A stretch of DNA of 64,000 nucleotides from Gammaproteobacteria bacterium (GTDB taxonomy: Bacteria > Pseudomonadota > Gammaproteobacteria > Steroidobacterales > XN24), in NCBI GenBank assembly GCA_024640085.1, contig JAHEFR010000006.1, forward strand, positions 1 through 64,000. Direction: 5' to 3'. Positions within the stretch are counted from its first letter, which is position 1. Every line of letters begins with the position of its first letter. The notes beneath the pieces were generated by a model, which saw nothing but the letters and a program-made list of their open reading frames with translations, searched no databases and was not told where the DNA came from. Of the stretch, positions 42,958-52,063 are shown one piece after another. The position numbers and the translations under genes are program-made.

Positions 42958-45072
42958 ATGAGAACACGACATGTCTCGCGTCCCGTTGAACTTGTCCGGA
43001 CTCTCCTCAAGGCCGCGATCGCGATGGCCGCCGGGTTGGCGGTGTACACGCCCGGTCTGGCCGTGGACTTCGGTAGCCCCGTCTCCGGCGTCAGCGGCAC
43101 ATGGGATACAACTCTGACCTACGGGTCCACGTGGCGGGTGCAAAGTCCGGCCAACAAGATCGTATGCACCAGCAACGGGGGTGCCTCCCGAAGCTGCAAC
43201 TACGACGACGGCACTCTCAACTACGACACCGGTCAGGTTCAGAATATCTTCAAGGCCCTGACCGAAGTGTCGCTCAAATACAACAATTTCGGTTTCTTCG
43301 GACGGGCTTCCGGCTTCGTGGATACGGAGGCCGACAACACCAAGCGCACAAAGCTTTCCGGCGATGCCAAGGACAAGGTGGATCACAGGTGGGACCTGCT
43401 CGATGTCTACGGCTACGCAAACTTCGACATCGGCTCCATGCCTGCGCAGGTTCGCGTCGGCAAACAGGTGGTGAACTGGGGCGAGAGCACCTTCTACGTT
43501 TCGGGCATGAGTTCCCTGAATTATTTCGACGTCTCTAAGCTGAGGGGAGCTGCCGTCGAGCTGAAGGAAGGTCTCCTGCCCCAGGAGCAGGTCTACTTCA
43601 GTATCTCCCCCACGGACAATCTTTCGCTTGAGGCCTTCTATCAGCTGAAATGGCACGGCACCAAGCCAGAACCTGACGGCACCGTCTTCTCGACCAACGA
43701 TTTCGCCACCGAAGGCGGGAGATTCCTCATGATCGGGTTCGGCGCCTGGAGCGATCAGGGGACCGACTTCACCCCCTACGGCGGTTTCTTCGATGAAAAC
43801 TTCTCGAAGGTGCCCCGCATCTCTTCCGAGAAGCCGGACGACACGGACCAGTATGGCCTGGCCCTGCGGTATTTCTTCCCCGGCCTGCTCGGTGGGACGG
43901 AGTTCGGCCTGTACTATGCCAAGTACAACAGCCGGCTGCCGGTACTCAGCGGCATGACCGGCACCCAGGCGGGATACGGCAACGGCACAGGCGCTGGCAC
44001 GGCGGCAGGCGCCACGGCCCTCGGCCTCGCCTCCGGCCTTTCCTTCGACGCAGCCGTCGCCCAGGGCACCATCGCCGGTGCAGGCACTGCGGCGGCCAAC
44101 GGCGGCGACATCACGAACTCGGAGTTGCAGTCCTGGGCCACGGTCGGCGGCAACATCTTTCTCTCAGGCGGTAATGTGAGCTCGCTGGCTTCGAGTATCG
44201 CGTCCAGCGAGCTGGGTCAGACATCGGGGTATTTCGCCGAGTACCCGGAGGGCATCGAGCTATACGGGCTCAGCTGGAGCACCGATGTCTTCGGCTGGTC
44301 ATGGCAGGGTGAGTACACCTACAAGAAGGACACCCCGCTGCAGCTCGACGACGTGGAACTGTTGTACAAGGCACTGTCGCCCCTGGACAACTTCAACCCC
44401 GGTACACCGGGTTTCTGCCAGACGGCCGGGTGCTCGAATCCGGACGCCGTCGGGCCGCTGGGTGGCTACGGACAGCAGGGGCCGGCCTACGGGCCTGACA
44501 ACCCGCTGGGTCTGAACGAGTATCTGCGTGGCTGGACACTCAAGGATGTCAGCCAGCTTCAGAGTACCCTGACCTACCTGTTCGATCCGGTTCTGGGGGC
44601 ACAGGTTGGCGCCTTCGTGATCGAGGCCGCGGCCACCAAGGTCCACGGATTCAATGACAAGAAATCCGGCGGGCCCAACGGTTACGGGCTCCGCTATGAC
44701 GCGCCGGGAACGTTCATCAGCGGCAACGCCAATCTGGCCTACACGCAGTTCAACGAAGTGGAGGGCAACAGCCATTTCGGCAGCGAGTTCTCCTGGGGCT
44801 ATCGTATGCTCGCCTCCCTCACCTACGACAACCTGATCGGCGCCTGGTCCATCACGCCGCGCCTCGGTTGGGCACAGGACGTCACGGGATATACGCCGGG
44901 TCCCGGCGGCAACTTCGTCGAGGGCCGGACCACTCTGAGCCTTGGCCTGCGGGGCGTCTACCAGAACAAGTACCAGCTCGATCTGGGATACACGCAGTAC
45001 AGCGGGGCCGATCAGCAGAACCTCATCACGGACCGCGACTACATCGCTTTCTCCGCGAGCGTTTCATTCTGA
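42958..45072 (+). CDS. DUF1302 family outer-membrane protein
   Basis: 704-aa protein with a signal peptide (AAIAMAAGLAVYTPGLA). The body is beta-strand rich with repeated aromatic-alternating strands (TWDTTLTYGSTWRVQ, NFGFFGRASGFVDTE, YGLSWSTDVFGWSWQGEYTYK) and it ends in FSASVSF, a terminal Phe that fits the outer-membrane beta-signal. A Gly/Ala/Thr-rich surface-loop-like insertion lies around 350-420. DUF1302 proteins are beta-barrels found with DUF1329 partners. First gene of the four-gene envelope operon; probably forms the outer-membrane channel for a hydrophobic compound. Confidence 0.85.
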   Translation: MRTRHVSRPVELVRTLLKAAIAMAAGLAVYTPGLAVDFGSPVSGVSGTWDTTLTYGSTWRVQSPANKIVCTSNGGASRSCNYDDGTLNYDTGQVQNIFKALTEVSLKYNNFGFFGRASGFVDTEADNTKRTKLSGDAKDKVDHRWDLLDVYGYANFDIGSMPAQVRVGKQVVNWGESTFYVSGMSSLNYFDVSKLRGAAVELKEGLLPQEQVYFSISPTDNLSLEAFYQLKWHGTKPEPDGTVFSTNDFATEGGRFLMIGFGAWSDQGTDFTPYGGFFDENFSKVPRISSEKPDDTDQYGLALRYFFPGLLGGTEFGLYYAKYNSRLPVLSGMTGTQAGYGNGTGAGTAAGATALGLASGLSFDAAVAQGTIAGAGTAAANGGDITNSELQSWATVGGNIFLSGGNVSSLASSIASSELGQTSGYFAEYPEGIELYGLSWSTDVFGWSWQGEYTYKKDTPLQLDDVELLYKALSPLDNFNPGTPGFCQTAGCSNPDAVGPLGGYGQQGPAYGPDNPLGLNEYLRGWTLKDVSQLQSTLTYLFDPVLGAQVGAFVIEAAATKVHGFNDKKSGGPNGYGLRYDAPGTFISGNANLAYTQFNEVEGNSHFGSEFSWGYRMLASLTYDNLIGAWSITPRLGWAQDVTGYTPGPGGNFVEGRTTLSLGLRGVYQNKYQLDLGYTQYSGADQQNLITDRDYIAFSASVSF

Positions 45073-45093
45073 GATCCTAGGAGAATCGGACAA

Positions 45094-46476
45094 ATGATCA
45101 GAACAACAATCATCAGAGCTGCAAGTATCGCGGCCCTGGCGATGGCTGGCGGCGCCGCGATAGCGGGCGAGCTTTCCGCCGACCAGGTCGCCCGTCTCGA
45201 TAATGACCTCACACCCATGGGCGCGATCCGGGCCGGCAACGAGGCCGGCACTATCCCGGCCTGGGAAGGCGGGATCACGAGCCCGGCCGACGCGGGCTTC
45301 CCCGACTTCAAGTCGGGCGGCCACCACCCGGACCCGTTCGCCGACGACCCGGTCCTGTACACGATCAACGCGGCCAACATGGCGCAGTATGCGGACATCC
45401 TGGCGGAAGGGAACAAGGCACTGCTCCAGGCCTATCCCGACACCTATTTCATGAACGTCTACAAGACCCACAGGTCCGCCGCGTTCCCGCCGCGCATCTA
45501 TGAGGCTACGAAGCAGTATGCATCCACCGCGCGCCTGATAGAGGGCGGTAACGGCGTAACCGGCGCCATCAACGGCACGCCGTTCCCCATCCCGGAGAGC
45601 GGGCTTGAGGCGATCTGGAACCACATCCTGCGTTTCCGCGCCGACATGGGTATCCGGGCCATCGGCCAGGCGGCGGTGACCCGGGACGGCAACTACACCC
45701 TGGTGAAGTTCATCGATAATTACATGGGTGTCTACGGTATCCAGGGCATGACCGAAGCGGAACTGGACAATGTCATCATCTACTTCAAGCAGCGGGTCGC
45801 GGCGCCCGCGCGGCTTGCCGGCGAGGTGCTGCTGGTCCATGAGACCATGGACCAGAACAAGGAGCACCGCCGGGCCTGGATCTACAACCCTGGCCAGCGC
45901 CGGGTGCGGCGGGCCCCGAACGTATCGTTCGACAATCCCCGGACCGCCAGCGACGGCCTGGCGACGTCGGACCAGTTCGACATGTATAACGGCAGCCCGG
46001 AGCGCTACAACTGGGAGATCGTGGGCCGCAAGGAGATACTGGTCCCGTACAACTCCTACAAGCTGCACAGCAACAAGCTCAAATACACGGACGTCCTCAA
46101 TCCGCTGCACGTCAACCAGGAGAACGTCCGCTACGAACTGCACCGCGTCTGGGTAGTGGATTCCGTGCTCAAGGAAGGCACGCGGCACATATACAAACGT
46201 CGGACGTTCTATATCGACGAGGATTCCTGGCAGACGCTCGTGGTGGATTGCTACGACAACCGCGACGAGCTGTGGCGGGTCCAGGAAGGCTATGGCATGA
46301 ACTATTACGACGTCCCGGACATGTGGAGTACGCTCGAGACCACGATGGACCTGCAGTCGGGACGATACCTGGCGATCGGATTGAACAACGAGGAGCCGAT
46401 CACCTACGACTTCAACGTCACCCTGACGTTGGACGATTTCAGTCCAGGTTCCCTGCGGCGCTCTGGCGTCCGGTAG
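45094..46476 (+). CDS. DUF1329 family periplasmic protein
   Basis: 460-aa protein with a Sec signal peptide (AASIAALAMAGGAAIAG). The mature start LSADQVARLDNDLTPMGAIRAGNEAGTIPAWEGG is the DUF1329 signature. The family is predicted to have a LolA/LolB-like fold that can bind lipid. AGGAGA lies nine bases before the ATG. It is 21 bases downstream of the DUF1302 gene. The likely role is a periplasmic carrier or adaptor between barrel and pump, inferred from context. Confidence 0.87.
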   Translation: MIRTTIIRAASIAALAMAGGAAIAGELSADQVARLDNDLTPMGAIRAGNEAGTIPAWEGGITSPADAGFPDFKSGGHHPDPFADDPVLYTINAANMAQYADILAEGNKALLQAYPDTYFMNVYKTHRSAAFPPRIYEATKQYASTARLIEGGNGVTGAINGTPFPIPESGLEAIWNHILRFRADMGIRAIGQAAVTRDGNYTLVKFIDNYMGVYGIQGMTEAELDNVIIYFKQRVAAPARLAGEVLLVHETMDQNKEHRRAWIYNPGQRRVRRAPNVSFDNPRTASDGLATSDQFDMYNGSPERYNWEIVGRKEILVPYNSYKLHSNKLKYTDVLNPLHVNQENVRYELHRVWVVDSVLKEGTRHIYKRRTFYIDEDSWQTLVVDCYDNRDELWRVQEGYGMNYYDVPDMWSTLETTMDLQSGRYLAIGLNNEEPITYDFNVTLTLDDFSPGSLRRSGVR

Positions 46477-46489
46477 CCTGACGGGTCAA

Positions 46490-46514
46490 GGCGGGCCCCG
46501 CACCGGGGCCCGCC
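46490..46514 (+). terminator. Strong GC hairpin between the DUF1329 and YCF48 genes
   Basis: GGCGGGCCCC-GCACC-GGGGCCCGCC: 10 perfect base pairs and a 5-base loop, 13 bases after the DUF1329 stop. No U-tract follows. In operons this kind of hairpin often reduces downstream expression or protects the upstream mRNA 3' end, which would make the barrel and DUF1329 more abundant than the pump. Confidence 0.55.
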
Positions 46515-46539
46515 GCTATCGTTAGCTGGAGTCCTGAAC

Positions 46540-47637
46540 ATGGGCCGAATCGGCGCGCGGATTGCCTCCTTGACGGGAATCCTGTTTTGTCTGGCGGGCG
46601 TGCTGGCGCCGTTTTCCGGTGCCGTGGCGCAGGAAGCCGGCGAAGTCTCTCAGGACGAATATTCGGATCTCGCCCCCCTGGCGACCAGAGCGTTGCTCCT
46701 CGACGCCACGTCCGTGGACGGGCGTCTCGTGGCGGTGGGTGACCACGGGATCGTTCTGGTCAGCACAGATGACGGTGCGTCATGGACGCAATCCCTGGTG
46801 CCGACCCGCAGCATGCTGACCGGGGTCTGGTTTCACGACGCGGATCTCGGCTGGGCAGTCGGCCATGACGCCGTCATCCTGAAGACCACGGACGGCGGTG
46901 CCACCTGGCGGCGCGTGAACTTCCAGCCCGACCTGCTGCTGCCGCTGTTCGACGTCTGGTTCGCCGATGCGGAAAACGGCATCGCCGTGGGGCCCTACGG
47001 ATTCGTGCTCGCCACCTCGGACGGCGGAGAGACCTGGGAGGAACGGACCCTCGATGCGGAGCCAATCGAGGTGGACGTCGATGATGTGGCAGAGCAGATT
47101 GTCGAGGAGATCACCGAGGAGGATGCAGGCGAGGAAGCTGAATTCTGGGAGGAGGACCTCTCCGGGGCGCAGGACCTCCATCTCAATGAGATCACCGAGG
47201 ACGCCCAGGGCCGGCTGTACATTGCTGCGGAGGCGGGACACCTGTACCGGTCGGACGACCAGGGCCAGACCTGGGTATCCCTGCCGTCAGACTACACGGG
47301 ATCGTTCTTCTCGGCCGTGTCGTTGCCAGACGGTGAGCTGCTTGTATTCGGATTGCGGGGAAATATGTTCGCCTCGGCCGACGGCGGGCTCACCTGGCGG
47401 GACAATGAGACGCCCGTGGAAGTATCCCTGAACGGCGGGACGGTGACGTCGGATGGCGTGGTAGTGGTCGTCGGCATGTCCGGCGCCATCCTGGTGAGCC
47501 GGGACGGGGGCGAGAGTTTCGAGCTCGTGCAACGGGACGACCGCAAGGCAATGACCGCCGTGGTCGCCCGCCAGGACGGCGGGGTCCTGCTTTTCGGCGA
47601 AGGAGGCATCGTCGGCCTGGACAGCGGTGAATTTTAG
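46540..47637 (+). CDS. YCF48/Asp-box beta-propeller protein
   Basis: 365-aa exported protein (signal peptide to about residue 30, ending AVAQ). Several Asp-box/YCF48 repeats are clear: STDDGASWTQSL, TTDGGATWRRV, TSDGGETWEER, SDDQGQTWVSL, SADGGLTWRDN and SRDGGESFELV, so a 6-7-bladed propeller is likely. Between the third and fourth lies an acidic insertion (about 176-210) rich in Asp, Glu and Val. GGAG precedes the ATG. Third gene of the operon; a periplasmic partner of the RND pump. Confidence 0.82.
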   Translation: MGRIGARIASLTGILFCLAGVLAPFSGAVAQEAGEVSQDEYSDLAPLATRALLLDATSVDGRLVAVGDHGIVLVSTDDGASWTQSLVPTRSMLTGVWFHDADLGWAVGHDAVILKTTDGGATWRRVNFQPDLLLPLFDVWFADAENGIAVGPYGFVLATSDGGETWEERTLDAEPIEVDVDDVAEQIVEEITEEDAGEEAEFWEEDLSGAQDLHLNEITEDAQGRLYIAAEAGHLYRSDDQGQTWVSLPSDYTGSFFSAVSLPDGELLVFGLRGNMFASADGGLTWRDNETPVEVSLNGGTVTSDGVVVVVGMSGAILVSRDGGESFELVQRDDRKAMTAVVARQDGGVLLFGEGGIVGLDSGEF

Positions 47638-47700
47638 CGTGGGCCGGCCGGACGGAGTGCCCGTACATGGGGATGGCCGGTTGCGGCCTGAAGGGATTTA

Positions 47701-50055
47701 ATGATGAGCGACACTGGCATCATCGCCTGGCTGGAACGACTGATCTTCGGTTACCGCAAGGTCGTTATCGGGCTGTTCGCCCTGATCACAGTCCTGCTGG
47801 CCTACTCCGCGGCCACGAGCCTGCGTATCGACACCGCCTTCAGCAAGCAGCTGCCCACCGGTCACGAATATATGCAGACCTTCCGGGAGTACTACGACCG
47901 GTTCGGCGGGGCCAACAGGGTGGTAGTGGCGCTGGTGGCCAAGGACGGGGACATGTTCGACCCCGAGTTTTTCGAGACCCTCAAGAACGCCACCGACGCC
48001 GTGTTCTTCATCCCCGGGGTCGATCGGCCCAAGGTCCAGTCCATCTTCACGCCGAACGTCCGTTACCTGGAGGTGGTCGAGGACGGCATCGAGGCTGGCA
48101 ATGTCATCGACGCGGATTTCCAGCCCACGCCCGAGGGCCTTGGCAAGGTCCGCGAGAATATCCTCAAAGCCAACATCGTGGGCCGGCTGATAGCCAATGA
48201 CTTCTCCGGCGCCATCATCAGCGCCCAGTTGCTGGAAGTGAACCCCGAGACCGGGGAGAACCTGAACTATTTCGAGGTGGCGCGGCTGCTGGACGAACAG
48301 GTCCGGGAGCCGTTTCAGACTGATGAAATCAGTATCCACATCATCGGGTTCGCCAAGGTGGTCGGCGATATCAAGGACGGCGCCACGCGGGTGGGCGTGT
48401 TCTTTATCATGACCATCCTCATCACCGCGATCCTGGTGTACATCTATTCCCAGTCCGCCAAGACCACGATCATCCCCCTGGTCTGCTCCTTGCTGGCGGT
48501 GATCTGGCAGCTCGGCATGCTGCCGCTAATGAATTTCGGTATCGACCCCATGGGTCTGCTGGTGCCGTTCTTGGTGTTCGCCATCGGGGTGAGCCACGGT
48601 GTCCAGATGGTCAGCTCGTTCCGCGCCGAGATGTTCAAGGATGGCGTCACTATCGAGATGGCTGCCCGGACGGCATTCCGGCGCCTTGCCGTCCCCGGCT
48701 TCATCGCCCTGGCCAGTGACACCATCGGATTTGTCACCATTCTGCTGATCGACGTGCCCATCATCCAGGAGATGGCGATCGCGGCCAGCGTCGGCGTGGC
48801 GTCGATCATCCTGACGAACCTGGTACTGATGCCGCTGTTACTATGCAATATCAAGCTGGATGCCGGTTACCATGATCGCATCCTCGCCCGCGCCAAGCAG
48901 CTTGACCCCATGTGGAAAGCGCTGTCCTCGGTCGCAGTCAGGCGGCCTGCGGCGATCATCATCCTGATATCCGCGGCCCTGTTCGCATTCGGCGCGTGGA
49001 AGGGCTCGGAGGTGAAGATCGGCGATCTGCATGCCGGCGTCCCGGAACTCAGGCCAGACTCGAGGTACAACATCGACAGCCGCATGGTCACCGAGAAATT
49101 CTCCATCGGTGTCGATCTGATATCTGTGATCGCCGAGACCGGACCGGACGGGTGCATCGATTACGACAAGATGGAGGCGATAGACCGGTTCGCATGGCAC
49201 ATGCGCAACGTGGAAGGGGTCCAGGACGTGATCGCGTTGCCCCAGGTGCTCAAGATCGTCAACGCGGGCTGGAACGAGGGCTATCCCAAGTGGCGAGTGC
49301 TGTCGAGAGACCCGCAGGTGCTGGTCCAGTCAGGGGCCCGGATCGAGACCAGCACCGGCCTGCTGGATCGCGTATGCAGTGCCATGCCGGTCATGATGTT
49401 CACCACAGATCACAAGGCCACCACCATCGACAGGATCGTTGCGGAGGCCAAGGCATATCGCGAAGCGCATCCTACGGAAGGAGTGGATTTCAGGCTTGCC
49501 ACGGGCAACGTGGGCGTCATGGCGGCCCAGAACGAGGAGGTTTCGGCGTCCCAGTTCCCCATCCTTCTTGGCGTCTTCAGCGCTGTCATCCTCATGTGCT
49601 GGGCGACTTTCCGGTCATTACGGGCGGTGTTGTGCATCGTCATCCCGCTGGGGCTGGTATCGGTGCTTGCCTATGCGCTGATGACCTACCTGGAGATTGG
49701 CCTGAAGGTGAACACCCTGCCCGTGGTCGCTCTTGGTGTCGGTGTCGGTGTCGACTATGGAATCTACATCTACAGCCGGTTCAAGGAGTACCTGGAGAGG
49801 GGAGAGCCTATCCAGGCGGCTTACGAGCACGCGCTGCGCGTCACGGGCTCAGCGGTCATCTTCACCGGCATCACCCTGGGGATCGGCGTCTTCACCTGGA
49901 TATTCTCGCCCCTGCAACTGCAGGCGGACATGGGTATCCTGCTGACTTTCATGTTCATGGTGAACATGCTGGGCGCGATCCTGGTGTTGCCCGCGCTGGC
50001 CGGCTGGATTTTGCCGCAGCGTTTTCACCAGCGGGAAGTTGGCGCCGCGGGTTGA
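47701..50055 (+). CDS. RND/MMPL-family transporter
   Basis: 784-aa inner-membrane protein with the RND half-repeat layout: one TM (about 18-36), a periplasmic domain (40-220), a block of five TMs (about 230-385), TM7 near 420, a second periplasmic domain, and final TMs from about 610. LGVGVGVDYGIYIYSRF and AVIFTGITLGIGVFTWIFSP are conserved. It is like the HpnN/MMPL type that moves lipids rather than a three-component AcrB pump. GAAGGGA precedes the start. Fourth gene of the operon. Confidence 0.88.
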   Translation: MMSDTGIIAWLERLIFGYRKVVIGLFALITVLLAYSAATSLRIDTAFSKQLPTGHEYMQTFREYYDRFGGANRVVVALVAKDGDMFDPEFFETLKNATDAVFFIPGVDRPKVQSIFTPNVRYLEVVEDGIEAGNVIDADFQPTPEGLGKVRENILKANIVGRLIANDFSGAIISAQLLEVNPETGENLNYFEVARLLDEQVREPFQTDEISIHIIGFAKVVGDIKDGATRVGVFFIMTILITAILVYIYSQSAKTTIIPLVCSLLAVIWQLGMLPLMNFGIDPMGLLVPFLVFAIGVSHGVQMVSSFRAEMFKDGVTIEMAARTAFRRLAVPGFIALASDTIGFVTILLIDVPIIQEMAIAASVGVASIILTNLVLMPLLLCNIKLDAGYHDRILARAKQLDPMWKALSSVAVRRPAAIIILISAALFAFGAWKGSEVKIGDLHAGVPELRPDSRYNIDSRMVTEKFSIGVDLISVIAETGPDGCIDYDKMEAIDRFAWHMRNVEGVQDVIALPQVLKIVNAGWNEGYPKWRVLSRDPQVLVQSGARIETSTGLLDRVCSAMPVMMFTTDHKATTIDRIVAEAKAYREAHPTEGVDFRLATGNVGVMAAQNEEVSASQFPILLGVFSAVILMCWATFRSLRAVLCIVIPLGLVSVLAYALMTYLEIGLKVNTLPVVALGVGVGVDYGIYIYSRFKEYLERGEPIQAAYEHALRVTGSAVIFTGITLGIGVFTWIFSPLQLQADMGILLTFMFMVNMLGAILVLPALAGWILPQRFHQREVGAAG

Positions 50056-50081
50056 GCGGGATCGTGGCTGCACGATAAGAG

Positions 50082-50101
50082 CCGGGTCCGGACGGGCCCG
50101 G
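50082..50101 (+). terminator. GC-rich hairpin after the RND gene
   Basis: CCGGGTCC-GGAC-GGGCCCGG, eight pairs including one T/G wobble, lies 27 bases after the RND stop. It is not followed by a T-run. It may end the four-gene operon, probably with Rho, and also faces the end of the convergent DUF465 gene. Confidence 0.45.
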
Positions 50102-50130
50102 AGGGCGGATACCTTGCCTCTGCGTCGTCG

Positions 50131-50346
50131 TCAGGCGTTGAGGTCAGGGATCATCGAACTCTCCATTCGAGAGATCTGATCCTTGAGCATCAACTTCCGT
50201 TTCTTGAGTCGGCGCAATTCCAGTTGATCAACACATGGATCGCCAGACAGACGATCGATAACGTCGTCCAGGTCCCTGTGCTCGATTCTTAGCTGCTTGA
50301 GTCGGTCAACATTCAGGAAAAGCTGCGTATCCACGTTGTCAGCCAT
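50131..50346 (-). CDS. YdcH/DUF465 family small protein
   Basis: 71-aa protein (MADNVDTQLFLNVDRLKQLRIEHRDLDD...) with the DUF465 features: a helical coiled-coil-like stretch, a short RLSGDPCVDQLELRRLKKRKLMLKDQI and the loop between two helices. DUF465/YdcH proteins are small cytoplasmic proteins of unclear function, with a short helical hairpin. The downstream gene on the same strand is cysQ, 154 bases upstream in coordinate terms. Confidence 0.85.
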   Translation of the reverse strand: MADNVDTQLFLNVDRLKQLRIEHRDLDDVIDRLSGDPCVDQLELRRLKKRKLMLKDQISRMESSMIPDLNA

Positions 50347-50500
50347 GGTTGCTCATTGGTCGAATGCTCCGCGCCGGTAGGAGGGCCGGCGCCACTCTTA
50401 GCGGACCGCCCTCGGGTGGCCGCTTCCGCCTAGAGTAGACAAGTCCGCCGGTATCTGCCAGTGGTCTCGGGAGATGCTGCACCGCAAACCCTGCATTTCA

Positions 50501-51310
50501 TCAACTTCCGGTGTCGGCGTAACCGATCCAGTCTCTCGAACCGTCTCCATAGGCGATAAAAAACGGGTTCAGGTACTCGTCCTTCGTGTTGTAACGGAGA
50601 GGTTCACCGGTCAGGTCCACCACCTGGCCGCCCGCCGCCTCGACCACGCCCTGAGCGGCGGCGGTGTCCCACTCGCAGGTCGGGCCCAATCGCGGATAGA
50701 CATCGGCCTCTCCCGAGGCCACCAGGCAGATTTTGAGAGAGCTGCCCATGGGTACCATCTCGTGATCGCCCAGTCGCGCCAGGTATCCGTCGAGGGAACT
50801 GCCCCTGTGGGATCGGCTCCCCACCACCCGCACTGGTCCCGTTCCCAGAGTGGACACGTGGATGGGCTCAGGCGGCGTGCCGCCGGTCTTGCGGTAGGCT
50901 CCCAGGCCATCAGCCCCGTAATAATCCGTGTCTTTCGCCGGCACATGCACCACTCCGAGCACCGGGCGGCCGTTCAGGATCAATGCAATGTTGACCGTGA
51001 ATTCCCCGTTGCGCTTGATGAATTCCTTCGTCCCGTCGAGGGGATCGACCAACCAATACTCTCCCCAACGACGCCGTTTTTCGAAGGGGATTTCGCCGGA
51101 CTCCTCCGACAGCACGGGGATGTCCGGCGTCAGTTCGCCGAGACCGGCGACGATGGCTCGGTGGGATGCCATGTCCGCCTCCGTCAAGGGCGAGGTGTCT
51201 TCCTTGGCCTGGACCGCGAAGTCGCTCTGGTAGATTTCGAGGATGCGGTGACCGGCGTCCCTGGCGATCTCAAGGACAGGGTCGATCAATTCGGCGGGAG
51301 TATGGCTCAT
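50501..51310 (-). CDS. cysQ: 3'(2'),5'-bisphosphate nucleotidase, CysQ-like
   Basis: 269-aa inositol-monophosphatase-superfamily phosphatase. Metal-binding motifs: SEESGE (Glu69/Glu70), DPLDGTKEF (89-97) and CEWDTAAAQGVVEAAGG near the C-terminus. CysQ hydrolyses 3'-phosphoadenosine 5'-phosphate to AMP, protecting sulfur assimilation. GAAGGA lies seven bases before the ATG at 51310. It is divergent from yrfG across 42 bases, a common pairing. An inositol monophosphatase is the alternative. Confidence 0.88.
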   Translation of the reverse strand: MSHTPAELIDPVLEIARDAGHRILEIYQSDFAVQAKEDTSPLTEADMASHRAIVAGLGELTPDIPVLSEESGEIPFEKRRRWGEYWLVDPLDGTKEFIKRNGEFTVNIALILNGRPVLGVVHVPAKDTDYYGADGLGAYRKTGGTPPEPIHVSTLGTGPVRVVGSRSHRGSSLDGYLARLGDHEMVPMGSSLKICLVASGEADVYPRLGPTCEWDTAAAQGVVEAAGGQVVDLTGEPLRYNTKDEYLNPFFIAYGDGSRDWIGYADTGS

Positions 51311-51352
51311 ACTCGGATCCTTCAGTTGGAGAGCCGTATATGATAACCCGTC

Positions 51353-52063
51353 ATGCAGATCGCAGACGCTCGTCGGTTCGACTGGTCCGGGGTGGACACC
51401 GTCCTCCTGGACATGGACGGGACCCTGCTCGACCTGCGATTCGATAATTTCTTCTGGCAGGAATTCGTCCCGCGGCGATACGGCGAGCTCAAGGGCATCG
51501 GCCTGGAGCGTGCCGTTGAGGAACTCGTGCCCCGGTTTGCCGCCAGGCGCGGCACCCTCGAGTGGTACTGCCTCGATCACTGGAGCCGCGAGCTCGGCAT
51601 GGACATCGCGAAGCTCAAGGAAGAGGTCGATCAGTACATCGAGTTTCTCCCTGACGTGCCGGAGTTCCTCGTCGCCATGCGGTCGGCCGGGAAACGCCTG
51701 GTCCTGGTGACCAATGCCCACCGCGACACGCTGGCGGTGAAGATCCGCCGCACGGGGCTGTCGAGTTTCTTTGACGCCATGTTCACATCCCACGAGATCG
51801 GCAGACCCAAGGAGGATCCGGCGTTCTGGGAAGCGTTGCGGCAGTGTGAGTCCTTCTCGCCGGAACGGACGGTTCTGGTGGACGACAGCCTGCCGGTGCT
51901 CCGTTCGGCCCACAGCTACGGGATTGCGCGCCTGGTGGCCATCCGCCGTCCGGACAGCTCCCGGCCACCGGTGCCGGTCGAGGCTTTTCACGCGGTGGAT
52001 GCCCTCCCCGATCTGGGGCGCCCCGACCGGCCGGAGGAGGAAGACGGGCCGGACGGAGGCTAG
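51353..52063 (+). CDS. yrfG: GMP/IMP 5'-nucleotidase YrfG-like (HAD)
   Basis: 236-aa HAD-superfamily phosphatase. The nucleophile motif is [13 protein letters not shown] (DMD), the second VLVTNAH (Thr), the third with Lys in [10 protein letters not shown], and the acidic motif [10 protein letters not shown]. Length and the order of motifs match YrfG, a nucleotidase acting on GMP and IMP. The C-terminal 30 residues ([14 protein letters not shown]) are a non-conserved acidic tail. The stop overlaps the end of the convergent rhlB by four bases. Confidence 0.88.
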   Translation: MQIADARRFDWSGVDTVLLDMDGTLLDLRFDNFFWQEFVPRRYGELKGIGLERAVEELVPRFAARRGTLEWYCLDHWSRELGMDIAKLKEEVDQYIEFLPDVPEFLVAMRSAGKRLVLVTNAHRDTLAVKIRRTGLSSFFDAMFTSHEIGRPKEDPAFWEALRQCESFSPERTVLVDDSLPVLRSAHSYGIARLVAIRRPDSSRPPVPVEAFHAVDALPDLGRPDRPEEEDGPDGG

